Part shown: one piece after another, positions 26,895-35,823 of the stretch
Layout: each line of letters opens with the position of its first letter
Position numbering within the stretch: position 1 is the stretch's first letter
Source of the DNA: Amphibacillus cookii
GTDB lineage: Bacteria; Bacillota; Bacilli; Bacillales; Amphibacillaceae
NCBI RefSeq assembly: GCF_016908375.1
Contig: NZ_JAFBDS010000001.1
Location: 620,226-684,225 of the forward strand
Length of the DNA: 64,000 nt
Direction of reading: 5' to 3'
Notes under the pieces: generated by a model
Databases searched by the model: none
What the model was told of the DNA's origin: nothing
What the model saw: only the letters and a program-made list of their open reading frames with translations
Position numbers and translations under genes: made by a program

Positions 26895-27593
26895 ATGCAA
26901 AATGCTGAGCGCTTTTTGATTGCATTTAATAAAATAGAAAAACATCTTAGCAAAATTTTGAATGAAGACCGTTATATACCTTTTCATCGTGCAGTTCATC
27001 AATTAAAGAAAACAAGTGCTGTCATTAATCGCTATCATCAGGATCTACTTGAATATTCCGAATTACGCAACGCTATTGTACATGAGCGTACAGAAGTTAA
27101 TTATGCTATTGCTGATCCGTATATCGATACGGTTCAAGCGATTGAATGGATTGCTGAACAAATTACAGCACCAAAACAAATTATTCCAACATTTGAAAAA
27201 GCGTTAAAAGTTGTACAAGCTGATTTAGAACTAAGTGAGGTGCTTGCTATGGTTAAAGAGACTGAGTATTCTCAGTTTCCAGTTTATCAAAACAACCAAT
27301 TTATCGGCTTATTGACAGATAAGACACTTTTGCATTGGATTGCTCAACAGATGAATGGTGATGCCGGACAATGGCCGACTACGAAGATAATGGAAATTGC
27401 CAAAGATGTGAAGAAGGTTAGTCATTATCGTTTTGTTCCAAAAACAATGGATATCTATCAAGCAGAAGCGATATTTATAGATAACATAAAAAAGCATCAA
27501 CGGTTAGATGCTTTACTTATTACGGAAGAGGGAAAAGCAGATCAAAGGCTACTAGGTATGGTATCTCCCCATGATTTAATTGACATTCCTTAA
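26895..27593 (+). CDS. CBS-pair protein with helical N-terminal domain
   Basis: 232 aa. N-terminal ~90 residues are helical, with LLEYSELRNAIVHERTEVNY, an R-N-x-I-V-H pattern like HEPN-type domains. The C-terminal part holds two CBS motifs (EVLAMVKETEYSQFPVYQNN with FIGLLTDKTLLHW; ALLITEEGKADQRLLGMVSP), expected to bind an adenine nucleotide. Function unknown; a regulatory sensor is a guess. ATG at 26895 follows GAGGAG by 8 nt. Monocistronic. Confidence 0.75.
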   Translation: MQNAERFLIAFNKIEKHLSKILNEDRYIPFHRAVHQLKKTSAVINRYHQDLLEYSELRNAIVHERTEVNYAIADPYIDTVQAIEWIAEQITAPKQIIPTFEKALKVVQADLELSEVLAMVKETEYSQFPVYQNNQFIGLLTDKTLLHWIAQQMNGDAGQWPTTKIMEIAKDVKKVSHYRFVPKTMDIYQAEAIFIDNIKKHQRLDALLITEEGKADQRLLGMVSPHDLIDIP

Positions 27594-27662
27594 TCGTGTG
27601 TGTACAACTATTTTTATAAGCATCTTAATACGTAGAAAAATGTTTATTTAGCTCACTTTAGG

Positions 27663-27998
27663 TCATTGAGGGAAGTGTTTCACTATGCGTTTAATTTTAT
27701 CATTAAATGCATCAACTCCAACAATACGTGCTTTGCGTAAATATTCTTTTCCGTCAATAAACAATAATAACACGGGGACGGTGAATATTTGAAAACGACT
27801 TGCGAGTTGAGGCATCTGTTCAATGTTGATATATGCCGATTTAATCATTGGATAACGTTGCAACACATTTTCGATTTGAGGCAACAGACTTATACATACA
27901 CTACAATTTGATTTAGAAAGATAAAGAAAAGTTAATCGTTCACCATTAATAAACTGATCAACCGCTTTAATGGTATCTAAAGTAATAAATGATGTCAT
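27663..27998 (-). CDS. Thioredoxin-like protein (YtpP type)
   Basis: 111 aa thioredoxin fold with FLYLSKSNCSVCISLLP (active CSVC near residue 32) and cis-Pro in FQIFTVPVLLLFIDGKE. Cytoplasmic, no signal peptide. The CSVC rather than CGPC active site is typical of the YtpP-like branch, proposed to handle small thiols or protein disulfides. AAAGGAG precedes the ATG. Confidence 0.8.
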   Translation of the reverse strand: MTSFITLDTIKAVDQFINGERLTFLYLSKSNCSVCISLLPQIENVLQRYPMIKSAYINIEQMPQLASRFQIFTVPVLLLFIDGKEYLRKARIVGVDAFNDKIKRIVKHFPQ

Positions 27999-28194
27999 CG
28001 TATCTTCTCCTTTCGAATAAGAGCTATTTAAGCATGTTCTTAAGAGAAAAGCAAATCTAAGCTATACGTTTATCACAGTAAAATGTTCTTCTGGTTTTCT
28101 TCTCCATAATAAATCCCAATCAAAAACATCTCATAAAGAATTAAAACAATTCGAGTTTGTAAACAAATAAGTTGACTTAAATACCTGCAAGGGT

Positions 28195-28447
28195 ATAAAA
28201 TGAACCGTATAGACGAACTGTCAATCAGTGAGCGGAGGGCTACAGGATGTAGGTCATGCAGACGTTGCCACAGGACGTGGCGATCTTAGTCTGTAGTCCT
28301 TTTTAAAAATGTGGCGATTTTAGTCTACGATCTTATTCACCCACTGATGGTTAGATGAGTGTAGCTTCTGTTATCATCCACCTTAATAGATTTACCTCTG
28401 TTCTCTTTTTTGAGGTGGGTGTTTTACGGATGGTTATCTGTGATAAA
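28195..28447 (-). repeat. Two-hairpin repeat, copy 9 (reverse, expanded loop)
   Basis: Read on the minus strand: TTTATCACAGATAACCATCC, hairpin I, then hairpin II whose loop contains an extra module of about 110 bp beginning GATCGTAGACTAAAATCGCC, with two 34-bp-type units, and ending at CTACATCCTGTAGCCCTCCG. It is the only near-complete copy in reverse orientation. The stretches 28020-28194 and 28448-28540 beside it hold nothing recognised. Confidence 0.85.
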
Positions 28448-28560
28448 GTTTTAACTTCTCACTGAAATAAGCCGCCCTTTTCAACTAACCTGCTATGTTG
28501 AAAGTGGTGGGAGTAGTTAATTTCGCTCACTATTATCATATAAAAAAGGAGTCAATTATA

Positions 28561-28857
28561 ATGAAAGTAACCAATGGAATAGAATTAGAAAAAGTGATCT
28601 TATCAAATAACCTTTTACATGTTATTGATGTGCGAGAACCGTTTGAGGTGGCAGAGGGAACCATTCCTGGTGCAATTAATATACCACTTGGTCAGCTGCC
28701 TCAACAGGTTAATACACTAAATAAAGAGCAACATTATTATGTTGTTTGCAGATCAGGTGCTAGAAGCTTGAATGCTGTAGCTTTCTTAAATGAACACGGT
28801 TATGATGCAACAAATGTTGAAGGTGGTATGTTGATGTGGAACGGACCGGTTGAATAA
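28561..28857 (+). CDS. Rhodanese-domain protein
   Basis: 98 aa, single rhodanese domain: VIDVREPFEVAEGTIPGAIN and the active loop YYVVCRSGARSLNA with the sulfur-carrying Cys. Cytoplasmic persulfide carrier or sulfurtransferase. ATG at 28561 follows AAAAGGAG. It lies 33 nt before a DUF302 gene in the same direction, a pairing seen in other Firmicutes with thiol-redox genes. Confidence 0.88.
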   Translation: MKVTNGIELEKVILSNNLLHVIDVREPFEVAEGTIPGAINIPLGQLPQQVNTLNKEQHYYVVCRSGARSLNAVAFLNEHGYDATNVEGGMLMWNGPVE

Positions 28858-28890
28858 AAATGGGGATTGAAAAAGAAAGGGTGTAATAAG

Positions 28891-29274
28891 ATGTATGATT
28901 ATACTGTAACATCGAAAAAGACAGTTGAACAAATATATCAAGACTTATCGAATGCGTTGCCAACGATTAATTTCGGCGTGTTATGGGAATTGGATTTGAA
29001 AGCAACTTTAGTTAAAAAGGAGATTGATCATGACGAGGAAGGACTTATTTTGGAAGTGTGTAACCCGAAGCAAGCCAAGAGATTAATTGATGATAATCCG
29101 CTCGCCCTTTATTTCTTACCATGCAAGTTGGTAATCTACCAGGTTAAAGGCGTAACAAAGGTCGGTATGCCAAGACCAACCGCTCAAGCACAAATGATTG
29201 GAGATCCTCAATTAGAACGGTTGGCTGAAGACGTTGAGCGGGCATTGACCGGTGTTCTTGACCAAGTGAAATAA
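28891..29274 (+). CDS. DUF302 domain protein
   Basis: 127 aa. DUF302 features: TVEQIYQDLSNALPTINFGV near the start, LEVCNPKQAKRLIDDNP in the middle (typical C-x-P-x-x-A) and FFLPCKLVIYQVKG. The role of DUF302 is unknown, though it often accompanies sulfur or redox genes. ATG at 28891 follows AAAGGGTG; an in-frame TTG at 28867 is less likely. Cotranscribed with the rhodanese gene. Confidence 0.85.
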   Translation: MYDYTVTSKKTVEQIYQDLSNALPTINFGVLWELDLKATLVKKEIDHDEEGLILEVCNPKQAKRLIDDNPLALYFLPCKLVIYQVKGVTKVGMPRPTAQAQMIGDPQLERLAEDVERALTGVLDQVK

Positions 29275-29291
29275 CAAAACACGCAATAAAA

Positions 29292-29326
29292 AAGGTGCTG
29301 TCAAAAAAGATTATGATAGCACCTTA
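29292..29326. terminator. Bidirectional terminator
   Basis: AAGGTGCTGTCA pairs with TGATAGCACCTT (one mismatch) between convergent genes; A-rich left and T-containing right flanks. Confidence 0.75.
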
Positions 29327-29378
29327 CTAATTAGCACGATTCTTAATATCAATTAAATTTGATGCTTAAATCATTTTA

Positions 29379-31670
29379 TTACTTTAAAGTAAAATAGGTT
29401 CCAATCCCTTCATCATATAGCTGAAAGGTTTGAAGTTCACTTGCTATAAAGTCTAGTTTATGCATAGCTCGTGTTATCGCAACGTAAAGAAGTTTTTGAT
29501 CTTGATTTGTATTTGTATAACAATCGTCTAGTTCAGCTAGTATTACTGCATCAAACTCTAATCCTTTGGCGAGGTGAACAGGAACAACGACGATATCACT
29601 TGTGATATGATCATTATCTGATAGCAACTGGCAGTTTACATTTACCTTGTTCAGTTGGTTTAATATTTTTTCACAAGTTAACAAAGATTTACAAATAATC
29701 GCTGTTTTTATTAAGTTCCGTTGTTTGTTTAGTTCTAGTGTTGCTAAGATCTGTTTGATCAACTGTTTGTTATCTTTAATTATGTGAAATTCAGGTAAAC
29801 CACCGTATCTGATGACAGGGTCAGCCAGTGGGAACGACCGCTGACTATGTGAGATCATTTGATTAGCTAATTGCATGATTTCAATCGTCGTACGATAGCT
29901 TTTTTGTAAAGTTAAGTAATTAGCTTTAGGTAATGCATGTTGAATGATGGATTGCCAATCATCAATACCGCGATAACTATGGATGCCTTGGGCTAAATCA
30001 CCAAGAATGGTAAACAGGCGCGTACCCGTAACACGAACGAGTGATCGGATTTGAAAAAGACTGTAATCTTGACCTTCATCAATAACGACATACTTCTTTT
30101 TCAAAGTTGGATCAATACCTTCAATTTGCACTTGCATCGTTAACAAAGGGGCGAGATCTTCGATTTGATAGTTCTTTTTTAAAAACGTTTCTTCTGCATG
30201 TTTAAATAACCAGTCTAATTGTTGCTCAGTTAATTCATCTTCTACAAATGTTTTGAAAAAATCTCGATCACTAAATAATGCTTGGTAATAATCTAAAACT
30301 GTTTTTTTAGGTGCTTTCTTCATGAATTTTGTTACTTCGGAGATGGTCGATTGCTCCATTTGTTTAATAAGCGCTTCTTTATTAGCAAGTAACGCGCTTA
30401 CTTTTTGTTGCCGAAGTACTGGATCTTTAATTTTGAATGTAAGCTTATCATAGTTATCTTCAAATTGCTCTTCAATATGATTGAGTAGTTCTTTTTTCTT
30501 ATTCTTAAATAGTTTACGCAACAATTGTGTTACTTTTTCTTTTCTTTTTTGAAAGGGAAGGTAACGGTAATCTTGGATGAATAATTTTAACATCTTTTTA
30601 GAAGACATAATGGTAAATCCAGCTAACTTAAATGATTCGTTAGGGAGAAAATGGTTGCGAATATACTTAAGATAGCGCATAATAATTTTTTCGAATTCGA
30701 GTGACCCTTTAAATTTTGAAACAAAATAGAGTTGCTCTTGTTGATCTTGCTTACCCGTAATAAGTGTTTGCAATTGTTGGTTTGGATTGGTCATCTTGAT
30801 CTTCTTATTAAGGCATGCTAATGAATAGTCAATAAATGTTGATTGATCAATTCGATCAACACCTAGTTCAGGTAAGCTATCACTGATGTAATCGATGAAC
30901 ATTTTACTCGGTGCTAAAATCATTAATTGTTTCGGATCGAATTGTTCAGCATACTGATAGATGTAAAAAGATAGGCGATGTAAAGCTATAGTTGTTTTAC
31001 CACTGCCGGCCACTCCTTGAACAATCATTGGTTTTTCCAAATTAGCGCGAATAACATTGTTTTGTTCAGCTTGAATAGTAGCAACAATTTCATTTAATCG
31101 CTGATCAGATGTTTCAGCTAAAGATTTTTGTAACAGTTCATCTCGCGTTGTCATATCAATATCTCGGATCTCATCTAATTTACCATGATCGATAATATAT
31201 TGTCTTTTTTTAGTTAAATTTCCCTCATAAGTAGTTTGACCTGTGGAGTAGGATACTTTACCTAACCTTCCATCATAGTAAAGGTTAGCAACTGGTGATC
31301 TCCAATCTACAATGATCGGTTCTTGCGTATCTTTTCGATATAAGGAGACTTTTCCAATGTAATAGGTTTGTGTAGTATTTGATTGATCTCGAACAAAGTC
31401 TATCCGACCAAAATAAGGCTTATCTTTAATCTTTATTAAGCTACTCAAGTCATTTTTGATCATATCAAGCAATCGAGCATTCGTTAATATATTTATATAG
31501 CTTAAACTACTATCTAAGTAGTCTAAGTTAATGAAGGCTTCTTTCATATTGATTTGATATTGTTGCTGTTGATCATTAGCAATCGAAAGGATGGAATCAA
31601 TATAATCAATCGTATAGAGAAGTCGTTTGTGCTCATCATGATAATCGGGGTGTTGTTGTACATTTGACAT
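29379..31670 (-). CDS. helD: HelD, RNA polymerase-recycling helicase-like ATPase
   Basis: 763 aa, UvrD/Rep superfamily 1. HelD removes or recycles stalled RNA polymerase. N-terminal coiled-coil arm (residues about 1-80, rich in Gln and Asp), Walker A GVAGSGKTTIALHRL (about 220), Walker B KKYVVIDEGQDYS, LGDLAQGIHSYRG, QKSYRTT and VTRAM-type AITRAMHKL at the C-terminus. Length fits Gram-positive HelD. The ATG at 31670 follows GAAAGG; the in-frame ATG at 31706 has no site. Confidence 0.9.
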   Translation of the reverse strand: MSNVQQHPDYHDEHKRLLYTIDYIDSILSIANDQQQQYQINMKEAFINLDYLDSSLSYINILTNARLLDMIKNDLSSLIKIKDKPYFGRIDFVRDQSNTTQTYYIGKVSLYRKDTQEPIIVDWRSPVANLYYDGRLGKVSYSTGQTTYEGNLTKKRQYIIDHGKLDEIRDIDMTTRDELLQKSLAETSDQRLNEIVATIQAEQNNVIRANLEKPMIVQGVAGSGKTTIALHRLSFYIYQYAEQFDPKQLMILAPSKMFIDYISDSLPELGVDRIDQSTFIDYSLACLNKKIKMTNPNQQLQTLITGKQDQQEQLYFVSKFKGSLEFEKIIMRYLKYIRNHFLPNESFKLAGFTIMSSKKMLKLFIQDYRYLPFQKRKEKVTQLLRKLFKNKKKELLNHIEEQFEDNYDKLTFKIKDPVLRQQKVSALLANKEALIKQMEQSTISEVTKFMKKAPKKTVLDYYQALFSDRDFFKTFVEDELTEQQLDWLFKHAEETFLKKNYQIEDLAPLLTMQVQIEGIDPTLKKKYVVIDEGQDYSLFQIRSLVRVTGTRLFTILGDLAQGIHSYRGIDDWQSIIQHALPKANYLTLQKSYRTTIEIMQLANQMISHSQRSFPLADPVIRYGGLPEFHIIKDNKQLIKQILATLELNKQRNLIKTAIICKSLLTCEKILNQLNKVNVNCQLLSDNDHITSDIVVVPVHLAKGLEFDAVILAELDDCYTNTNQDQKLLYVAITRAMHKLDFIASELQTFQLYDEGIGTYFTLK

Positions 31671-31764
31671 GATTATCAACCTTTCTTGTTTTTTTGACAT
31701 TTTCAATTATACAATAAATAAGTTATACTTTTGTAGGATAAAAAAATTAAAGCGGTGAATAAAA

Positions 31765-32391
31765 ATGTTAGAAGACACTGGAGAGCGTGTTATTCCAGAG
31801 CAAATGAAAATAACCAATGAATTATTAATTGAACATATCGCACGTTATCACTTTGCTCTTAATTTTATTGAGGCTGGTGTTGTGCTTGATTTTGCTAGTG
31901 GTTCGGGCTTTGGTACACATATTATTGCGAAAAAGAAAAAGCAACAAATAGATGCAATTATTGGCATTGATATTGACCAATCAGCCATAGACTATGCAAA
32001 GAAAACGTATTATCACCCTAAATCTTCATTTCATCAGGCTGATGTGACTGATCCAACACTTATTGATCAATTTGGTCAATTTGATACGATCGTTAGTTTT
32101 GAAACGTATGAACATATAGAAGACGAGCAAGGGTATTTAGATAATGTGTTTAAATTATTAAAACCAGGCGGAAAACTGATTATCTCAACACCTTTTGGGA
32201 TGGGAAGGGGAAAGCCATGCGGTTCTCCGTTTCATGTCCATCAAATTACACCAGAAGAGTTTCATCAACTGTTTGATTGTTATGATTATCAATCTGTCTC
32301 CTATTTTGTGCAAAAAGGTGCACTAATCGCGCCTGAAAGTTTTGCGACTCAATCTTATTATCCGTTGGGTATTGCAATATGTCAGAAATAA
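31765..32391 (+). CDS. Class I SAM-dependent methyltransferase
   Basis: 208 aa. SAM-binding motif I is VLDFASGSGFGTHII (residues about 39-53), followed by IIGIDIDQSAIDYAKK, FDTIVSFETYEHIEDEQGYL and FKLLKPGGKLIISTPFG. Substrate not predictable; the closest style is the UbiE/Methyltransf_11/23 group. The short spacing from divergent helD suggests a shared promoter region at 31671-31764. No further partners. Confidence 0.8.
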   Translation: MLEDTGERVIPEQMKITNELLIEHIARYHFALNFIEAGVVLDFASGSGFGTHIIAKKKKQQIDAIIGIDIDQSAIDYAKKTYYHPKSSFHQADVTDPTLIDQFGQFDTIVSFETYEHIEDEQGYLDNVFKLLKPGGKLIISTPFGMGRGKPCGSPFHVHQITPEEFHQLFDCYDYQSVSYFVQKGALIAPESFATQSYYPLGIAICQK

Positions 32392-32438
32392 CAATGGTGA
32401 GTTGTAAGTTAGTTGAGCAAGATTGTTGTTAGGATTGC

Positions 32439-32576
32439 TTTATCAAAGATAACCGTCCGTAAAACCCCCTCAAAATAGAAAGCGGGGGTATGTCTATTAA
32501 TGGATGCTAATGTCCTGATTCACTCAACGAACCTGCAATCAATGGATGAAGAACAAAAACACCTACGGATTGATGT
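32439..32576 (+). repeat. Two-hairpin repeat, copy 10 (degenerate)
   Basis: TTTATCAAAGATAACCGTCCG with a damaged first hairpin (AAAGCGGGGGTATGTCTATT) and second hairpin ACGAACCTGCAATCAATGGA to GGATTGATGTG, ending without GTTCGTTTTAT. Confidence 0.7.
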
Positions 32577-32581
32577 GCACC

Positions 32582-32655
32582 CCGCAGTTAGATCAAAAAT
32601 CTAACTGCGGAGGTGTTTTTATGGTCTTTGAAAACCCCAGGCTATGCCGGGGGTT
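32582..32655 (+). terminator. Strong stem-loop followed by second GC hairpin
   Basis: CCGCAGTTAGAT pairs perfectly with ATCTAACTGCGG across 5 nt, followed by AGGTGTTTTT, which can also pair with AAAAACACCT at 32555. A second hairpin, CCCCAGGCTATGCCGGGG, lies at 32635. The first is a credible terminator; the second resembles the foot hairpins of IS200/IS605 ends (from memory) and is not explained. Confidence 0.55.
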
Positions 32656-32717
32656 CCACAAGAGTAAACGATAAAAGGGTGATAATAGGGGATAATTGAA
32701 ACTAAGGATGTGTTAAT

Positions 32718-33398
32718 GTGCAACAAGCGATTTTACTAGGACCATTTGTCATAAGAAGTTCGGATATTTTTTTAATTATAAGCCTTGCTATTGGACTTGT
32801 CTTTTTCTTGCTCACAACGACATTATCTAAAGCATTAAGGCGAGTATATCTGTATTTGTTTGTTGACTTAATCAGCTTCTTTATTTTAATTTTAATTGCT
32901 GCAAAAGCGCTCCTACATATCGAATTATTTTTATCGGATCCGTTAGCTGTACTTGCCCACCCTAGTAATGCTAATGGATTCTATTTGGCTACTTTAATAA
33001 GTGGATTATATGCATACAGAAAAATTCGAGTTGATTTATTTTCATTTGATCTTGTTATTGAAGGGTTTATACGCTTATTTTTTTCAGCCAACTTTGTCTA
33101 TCTATTTAGTTTGTTAATATTATTAGATAGAGAAGTCTCTATATATCAATTAACCTTTCACTTTGTTACCTTACTTATAATTATTTTCTATCAAGATAGA
33201 AATTATTATCATATACTCAATCCATTAATTGTTGGGACATGGGGATTAGGACATGTTGTCTTAAGTTTATCTAGTCAGGTTCAATTGTTTGGTTTTTATC
33301 TTTCGTATCAATACTATTTTATTATAGGTATAATTGGATTCCTTCACTTATATAATGCCTATAAAAGCCGAAGCAAGGAAAAAATATTGAAAGGTTAA
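32718..33398 (+). CDS. Membrane protein in CcdA/ResA operon
   Basis: 226 aa, about six to seven hydrophobic segments. The N-terminus AILLGPFVIRSSDIFLIISL recalls the start of prolipoprotein diacylglyceryl transferase, but Lgt catalytic motifs are not seen. GTG start after AAGGATG. The ccdA gene begins 8 nt after its stop and a ResA-like gene follows, so it probably works in an extracytoplasmic thiol-redox pathway. No confident family name. Confidence 0.75.
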   Translation: MQQAILLGPFVIRSSDIFLIISLAIGLVFFLLTTTLSKALRRVYLYLFVDLISFFILILIAAKALLHIELFLSDPLAVLAHPSNANGFYLATLISGLYAYRKIRVDLFSFDLVIEGFIRLFFSANFVYLFSLLILLDREVSIYQLTFHFVTLLIIIFYQDRNYYHILNPLIVGTWGLGHVVLSLSSQVQLFGFYLSYQYYFIIGIIGFLHLYNAYKSRSKEKILKG

Positions 33399-33406
33399 GG
33401 TGTTTT

Positions 33407-34150
33407 ATGGAAAGTGCAGCAGATATCACGATTTGGTTAGCTTTTAGTGCAGGTGTGTTATCTTTTTTATCACCGTGTACACTTCCTATTTTTCCTGGAT
33501 ATCTATCATATATTACAGGTGTAAGCGTTAAAGATTTGCAGGGAAAGAGTAATCTTAAACTTAAAGTGAGACTGTTCATTCATGCCATTTCTTTTCTGCT
33601 AGGCGTATCGATGATCTTTTTCAGCTTAGGTTTGGGGGCTACGGTGTTTGGAGAGTGGCTACAGCAGCTATTAACAGGGGCGTCAGCAGTTTTGATTCAG
33701 CGAATAGCAGGGCTTTCTTTAATGATTATTGGCTTAGTCGTTGGGGGATGGTTTCGTTTTTCGACATTGATGAAAACAAAGCGATTTCAAATTAAAACGA
33801 AGCCAGTCGGTATGTTTGGTAGTTTTTTGGTAGGTGTTGGCTTCTCAGCAGGTTGGACACCTTGTATTGGGCCAATTTTTGCCTCGATTTTAATTTTAGC
33901 GACAACAAGTCCAGCGCAAGGTGCACTGTACACAAGTGTATATCTCATAGGTTTTGCACTGCCTTTTTTATTTTTAACCTTTTTTTTGGGTTATGTAAAA
34001 TCGATCGTGAAGTATAGTGAACAGATAATGAAATTAGGTGGAGGACTAATCATTATTTTTGGTTTATTATTATTTACCGGTCAGTTAGCCCGTTTCTCAA
34101 ATTATATTTTGCGTATGATACAAGATACATGGTTTTCTAATTTAGGTTAA
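33407..34150 (+). CDS. ccdA: CcdA-type thiol electron transporter
   Basis: 247 aa, DsbD transmembrane family. It carries electrons from cytoplasmic thioredoxin across the membrane to a ResA-like oxidoreductase. The two reactive cysteines are seen in LSFLSPCTLPIFPGYLSYI (helix 1) and FSAGWTPCIGPIFASI (helix 4). About six helices. Tight operon between the membrane protein at 32718 and the ResA-like gene 13 nt downstream. Confidence 0.92.
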   Translation: MESAADITIWLAFSAGVLSFLSPCTLPIFPGYLSYITGVSVKDLQGKSNLKLKVRLFIHAISFLLGVSMIFFSLGLGATVFGEWLQQLLTGASAVLIQRIAGLSLMIIGLVVGGWFRFSTLMKTKRFQIKTKPVGMFGSFLVGVGFSAGWTPCIGPIFASILILATTSPAQGALYTSVYLIGFALPFLFLTFFLGYVKSIVKYSEQIMKLGGGLIIIFGLLLFTGQLARFSNYILRMIQDTWFSNLG

Positions 34151-34163
34151 GGGAGGACAAAAT

Positions 34164-34742
34164 TTGAAGAAAATACTATTATTAGCTGCTATTTTGATTA
34201 TGTTTGGCTGGGCAGTATATGATTATATCACAGATACTGACGATCCTGTATCTACAGACTCATTTTCAGTTACCAAAGGCACAGAAATTCAGCAATTGGA
34301 AGAGGAAGAGGGTGGCAGTGTCGGTATAAATATTGGTGACCAAGCACCACCGTTTGAATTAGAGACTTTAACCGGAGAAACAATTACGCTTGCTGATTAT
34401 CAAGGAAAAGCTGTGATGTTAAACTTTTGGGCAACATGGTGCCCACCTTGTCGTGCTGAAATGCCTGATATGGAAAAATTTTATCAAAGTCACGAGGTGG
34501 AAATCCTAGCTGTTAATCTTACGCCAACTGAATCAAGTGAAAATGATGTTGAATCGTTTGTTCAGGATTATGGTTTGAATTTTAATATTCCTCTAGATAA
34601 AGAAGGCGAAGTGTCGTCTCTTTATGCGATTCGACCTGTTCCTACTACTTTTATGATTGATTCAAATGGTATCATTCAGCAAAGGGTGTTCGGTGCTTTA
34701 AATTATGATCAAATGGTACAAGCACTACGTGAAATGGAGTGA
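34164..34742 (+). CDS. ResA-like membrane-anchored thiol-disulfide oxidoreductase
   Basis: 192 aa. N-terminal signal anchor (ILLLAAILIMFGWAVYDYIT), a linker rich in acidic residues, then an AhpC-TSA/thioredoxin fold with GDQAPPFELETLTGE and active site NFWATWCPPCRAEMP (CPPC). It reduces disulfides outside the membrane with electrons from CcdA. ResA serves cytochrome c maturation in Bacillus; no cytochrome genes are seen here, so another target is possible. TTG start after GGGAGG. Confidence 0.9.
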   Translation: MKKILLLAAILIMFGWAVYDYITDTDDPVSTDSFSVTKGTEIQQLEEEEGGSVGINIGDQAPPFELETLTGETITLADYQGKAVMLNFWATWCPPCRAEMPDMEKFYQSHEVEILAVNLTPTESSENDVESFVQDYGLNFNIPLDKEGEVSSLYAIRPVPTTFMIDSNGIIQQRVFGALNYDQMVQALREME

Positions 34743-34962
34743 AAGGCAAGCGCGAGTCATTTCCCGCTACTCATGAACAAATTTACCTCAATCGGGTACG
34801 TATTCTTCAAAAGAAAAGTTGATCACATGCAGTGTTTTCAGTTTGACTAAAAAATACGTCATTGAGACCTTGGCAAAGGAAATTGCTGTTTCAAGCATGA
34901 AGGCTTCCCTTAAACTATTTGATAATAATAATTATAATGTATATACTAAGAAAAGATAGTGA
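34743..34962 (+). other. Gap after ResA-like gene
   Basis: No recognised gene. One frame ending at about 34960 reads SVFSLTKKYVIETLAKEIAV, then SSMKASLKLFDNNNYNVYTK, without a start or a ribosome site; it may be the end of a lost gene. Confidence 0.25.
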
Positions 34963-35014
34963 TTTACAGAGATAAGTGTACGTCAAACACTAACTGAACG
35001 AAGATTCGTTTTAT
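34963..35014 (+). repeat. Short-form repeat (copy 11)
   Basis: TTACAGAGATAAGTGTACGT joined to ACTAACTGAACGAAGATTCG, then TTTTATT; a central-deletion form of the two-hairpin repeat, about 90 bp before the dps promoter. Confidence 0.6.
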
Positions 35015-35104
35015 TTCTAAGAGGATTGTATTCATCCGAAAATATATGAAAATGGCTATATATAACCTTTTTAGTAGAGAATGAAAAAATATATTGTTAT
35101 GTAG

Positions 35105-35141
35105 TTGACTTATATTTTTTGTTATATTATAATTATTATAA
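35105..35141 (+). promoter_or_regulatory. PerR-boxed sigma-A promoter of the dps locus
   Basis: -35 TTGACT (35105-35110), 17-bp spacer, -10 TATAAT (35128-35133). TTATAATTATTATAA (35127-35141) is an exact match to the Per-box consensus TTATAATNATTATAA and covers the -10 box. Peroxide-inducible transcription of dps through PerR is strongly suggested. Confidence 0.85.
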
Positions 35142-35178
35142 ATTAATAATAAAGATAAATAATGATAAAGGAGGAATG

Positions 35179-35286
35179 ATGAACAACAAACAATTACTAC
35201 AAAATCAACTGAATGAATTAATTGCTACATACGGTAAGCTTTTTACAAAGTTGCATCAGCATTTCAGCATATCTAGGTTAATTTGA
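35179..35286 (+). pseudogene. Truncated dps copy (N-terminal 35 codons)
   Basis: MNNKQLLQNQLNELIATYGK, then LFTKLHQHFSISRLI and stop. This aligns with the N-terminus of the intact Dps downstream (LQDHLSKLVATHGVLFTKLHQHHWF) and then diverges. A strong AAGGAGG and the PerR promoter lie directly upstream. So either a partial tandem duplication or a recombination left the first dps gene as a stub between the promoter and the working gene. A 35-aa peptide may still be made. Confidence 0.75.
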
Positions 35287-35369
35287 AATAATGTTTAATT
35301 TTGTTCAATAAAGGGAACAAGAAATAGCGTATAAAGAAAAAATTAATTACAATTTACGGAGGTTTTAAA

Positions 35370-35819
35370 ATGACAGCAAACAAAGCATTACAAGACCATT
35401 TAAGCAAATTAGTCGCTACACATGGTGTACTATTCACCAAACTACACCAACACCATTGGTTTGTAAAGGGACCAAATTTCTTTATCCTTCATGAGAAGTT
35501 TGAGGAGTTGTATGATGAAATTAATGAACACTTTGATGAATTTGCAGAACGACTATTAACCATTGGGGGAGAGCCGTTCTCAACATTGCAAGAATTTATT
35601 GATAATTCCTCTATTTCTGAAACACCTTATACTAAAGAAGTGAAGCAAGCGGATATGGTGAAAAGTGTACTTGAAGATTTTGGCATCCTTGTTAAAGATC
35701 TTGCAGAAGGCATTAAGCTTGCAGGTGAGGCAGGGGATGATATTACTGAGGACATGTTTATCGGTTATAAAACCGAAATTGAAAAGAACATGTGGATGTT
35801 AGAAGCATACTTAGGATAA
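35370..35819 (+). CDS. dps: Dps/MrgA mini-ferritin
   Basis: 149 aa. Iron-storing, DNA-protecting dodecamer subunit that uses hydrogen peroxide to oxidise Fe(II). Ferroxidase residues visible: KLHQHHWFVKG (His), ELYDEINEHFDEFAERLLTI (Asp/Glu). Ribosome site ACGGAGG. No separate promoter is evident between the truncated copy and this gene, so it is likely expressed from the PerR-boxed promoter at 35105, about 230 bp upstream. Confidence 0.93.
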   Translation: MTANKALQDHLSKLVATHGVLFTKLHQHHWFVKGPNFFILHEKFEELYDEINEHFDEFAERLLTIGGEPFSTLQEFIDNSSISETPYTKEVKQADMVKSVLEDFGILVKDLAEGIKLAGEAGDDITEDMFIGYKTEIEKNMWMLEAYLG

Positions 35820-35823
35820 TACC

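Noticed and set aside
27999..28560. Possible tRNA or riboswitch between thioredoxin and rhodanese genes
   Set aside because: The foldable sequence is the reverse two-hairpin repeat with its loop module; no tRNA cloverleaf or known riboswitch core was found.
32718..33398. Prolipoprotein diacylglyceryl transferase (Lgt)
   Set aside because: Only the first residues (LGPFVIRS) resemble Lgt; the conserved Arg/His/Asn catalytic motifs are missing.
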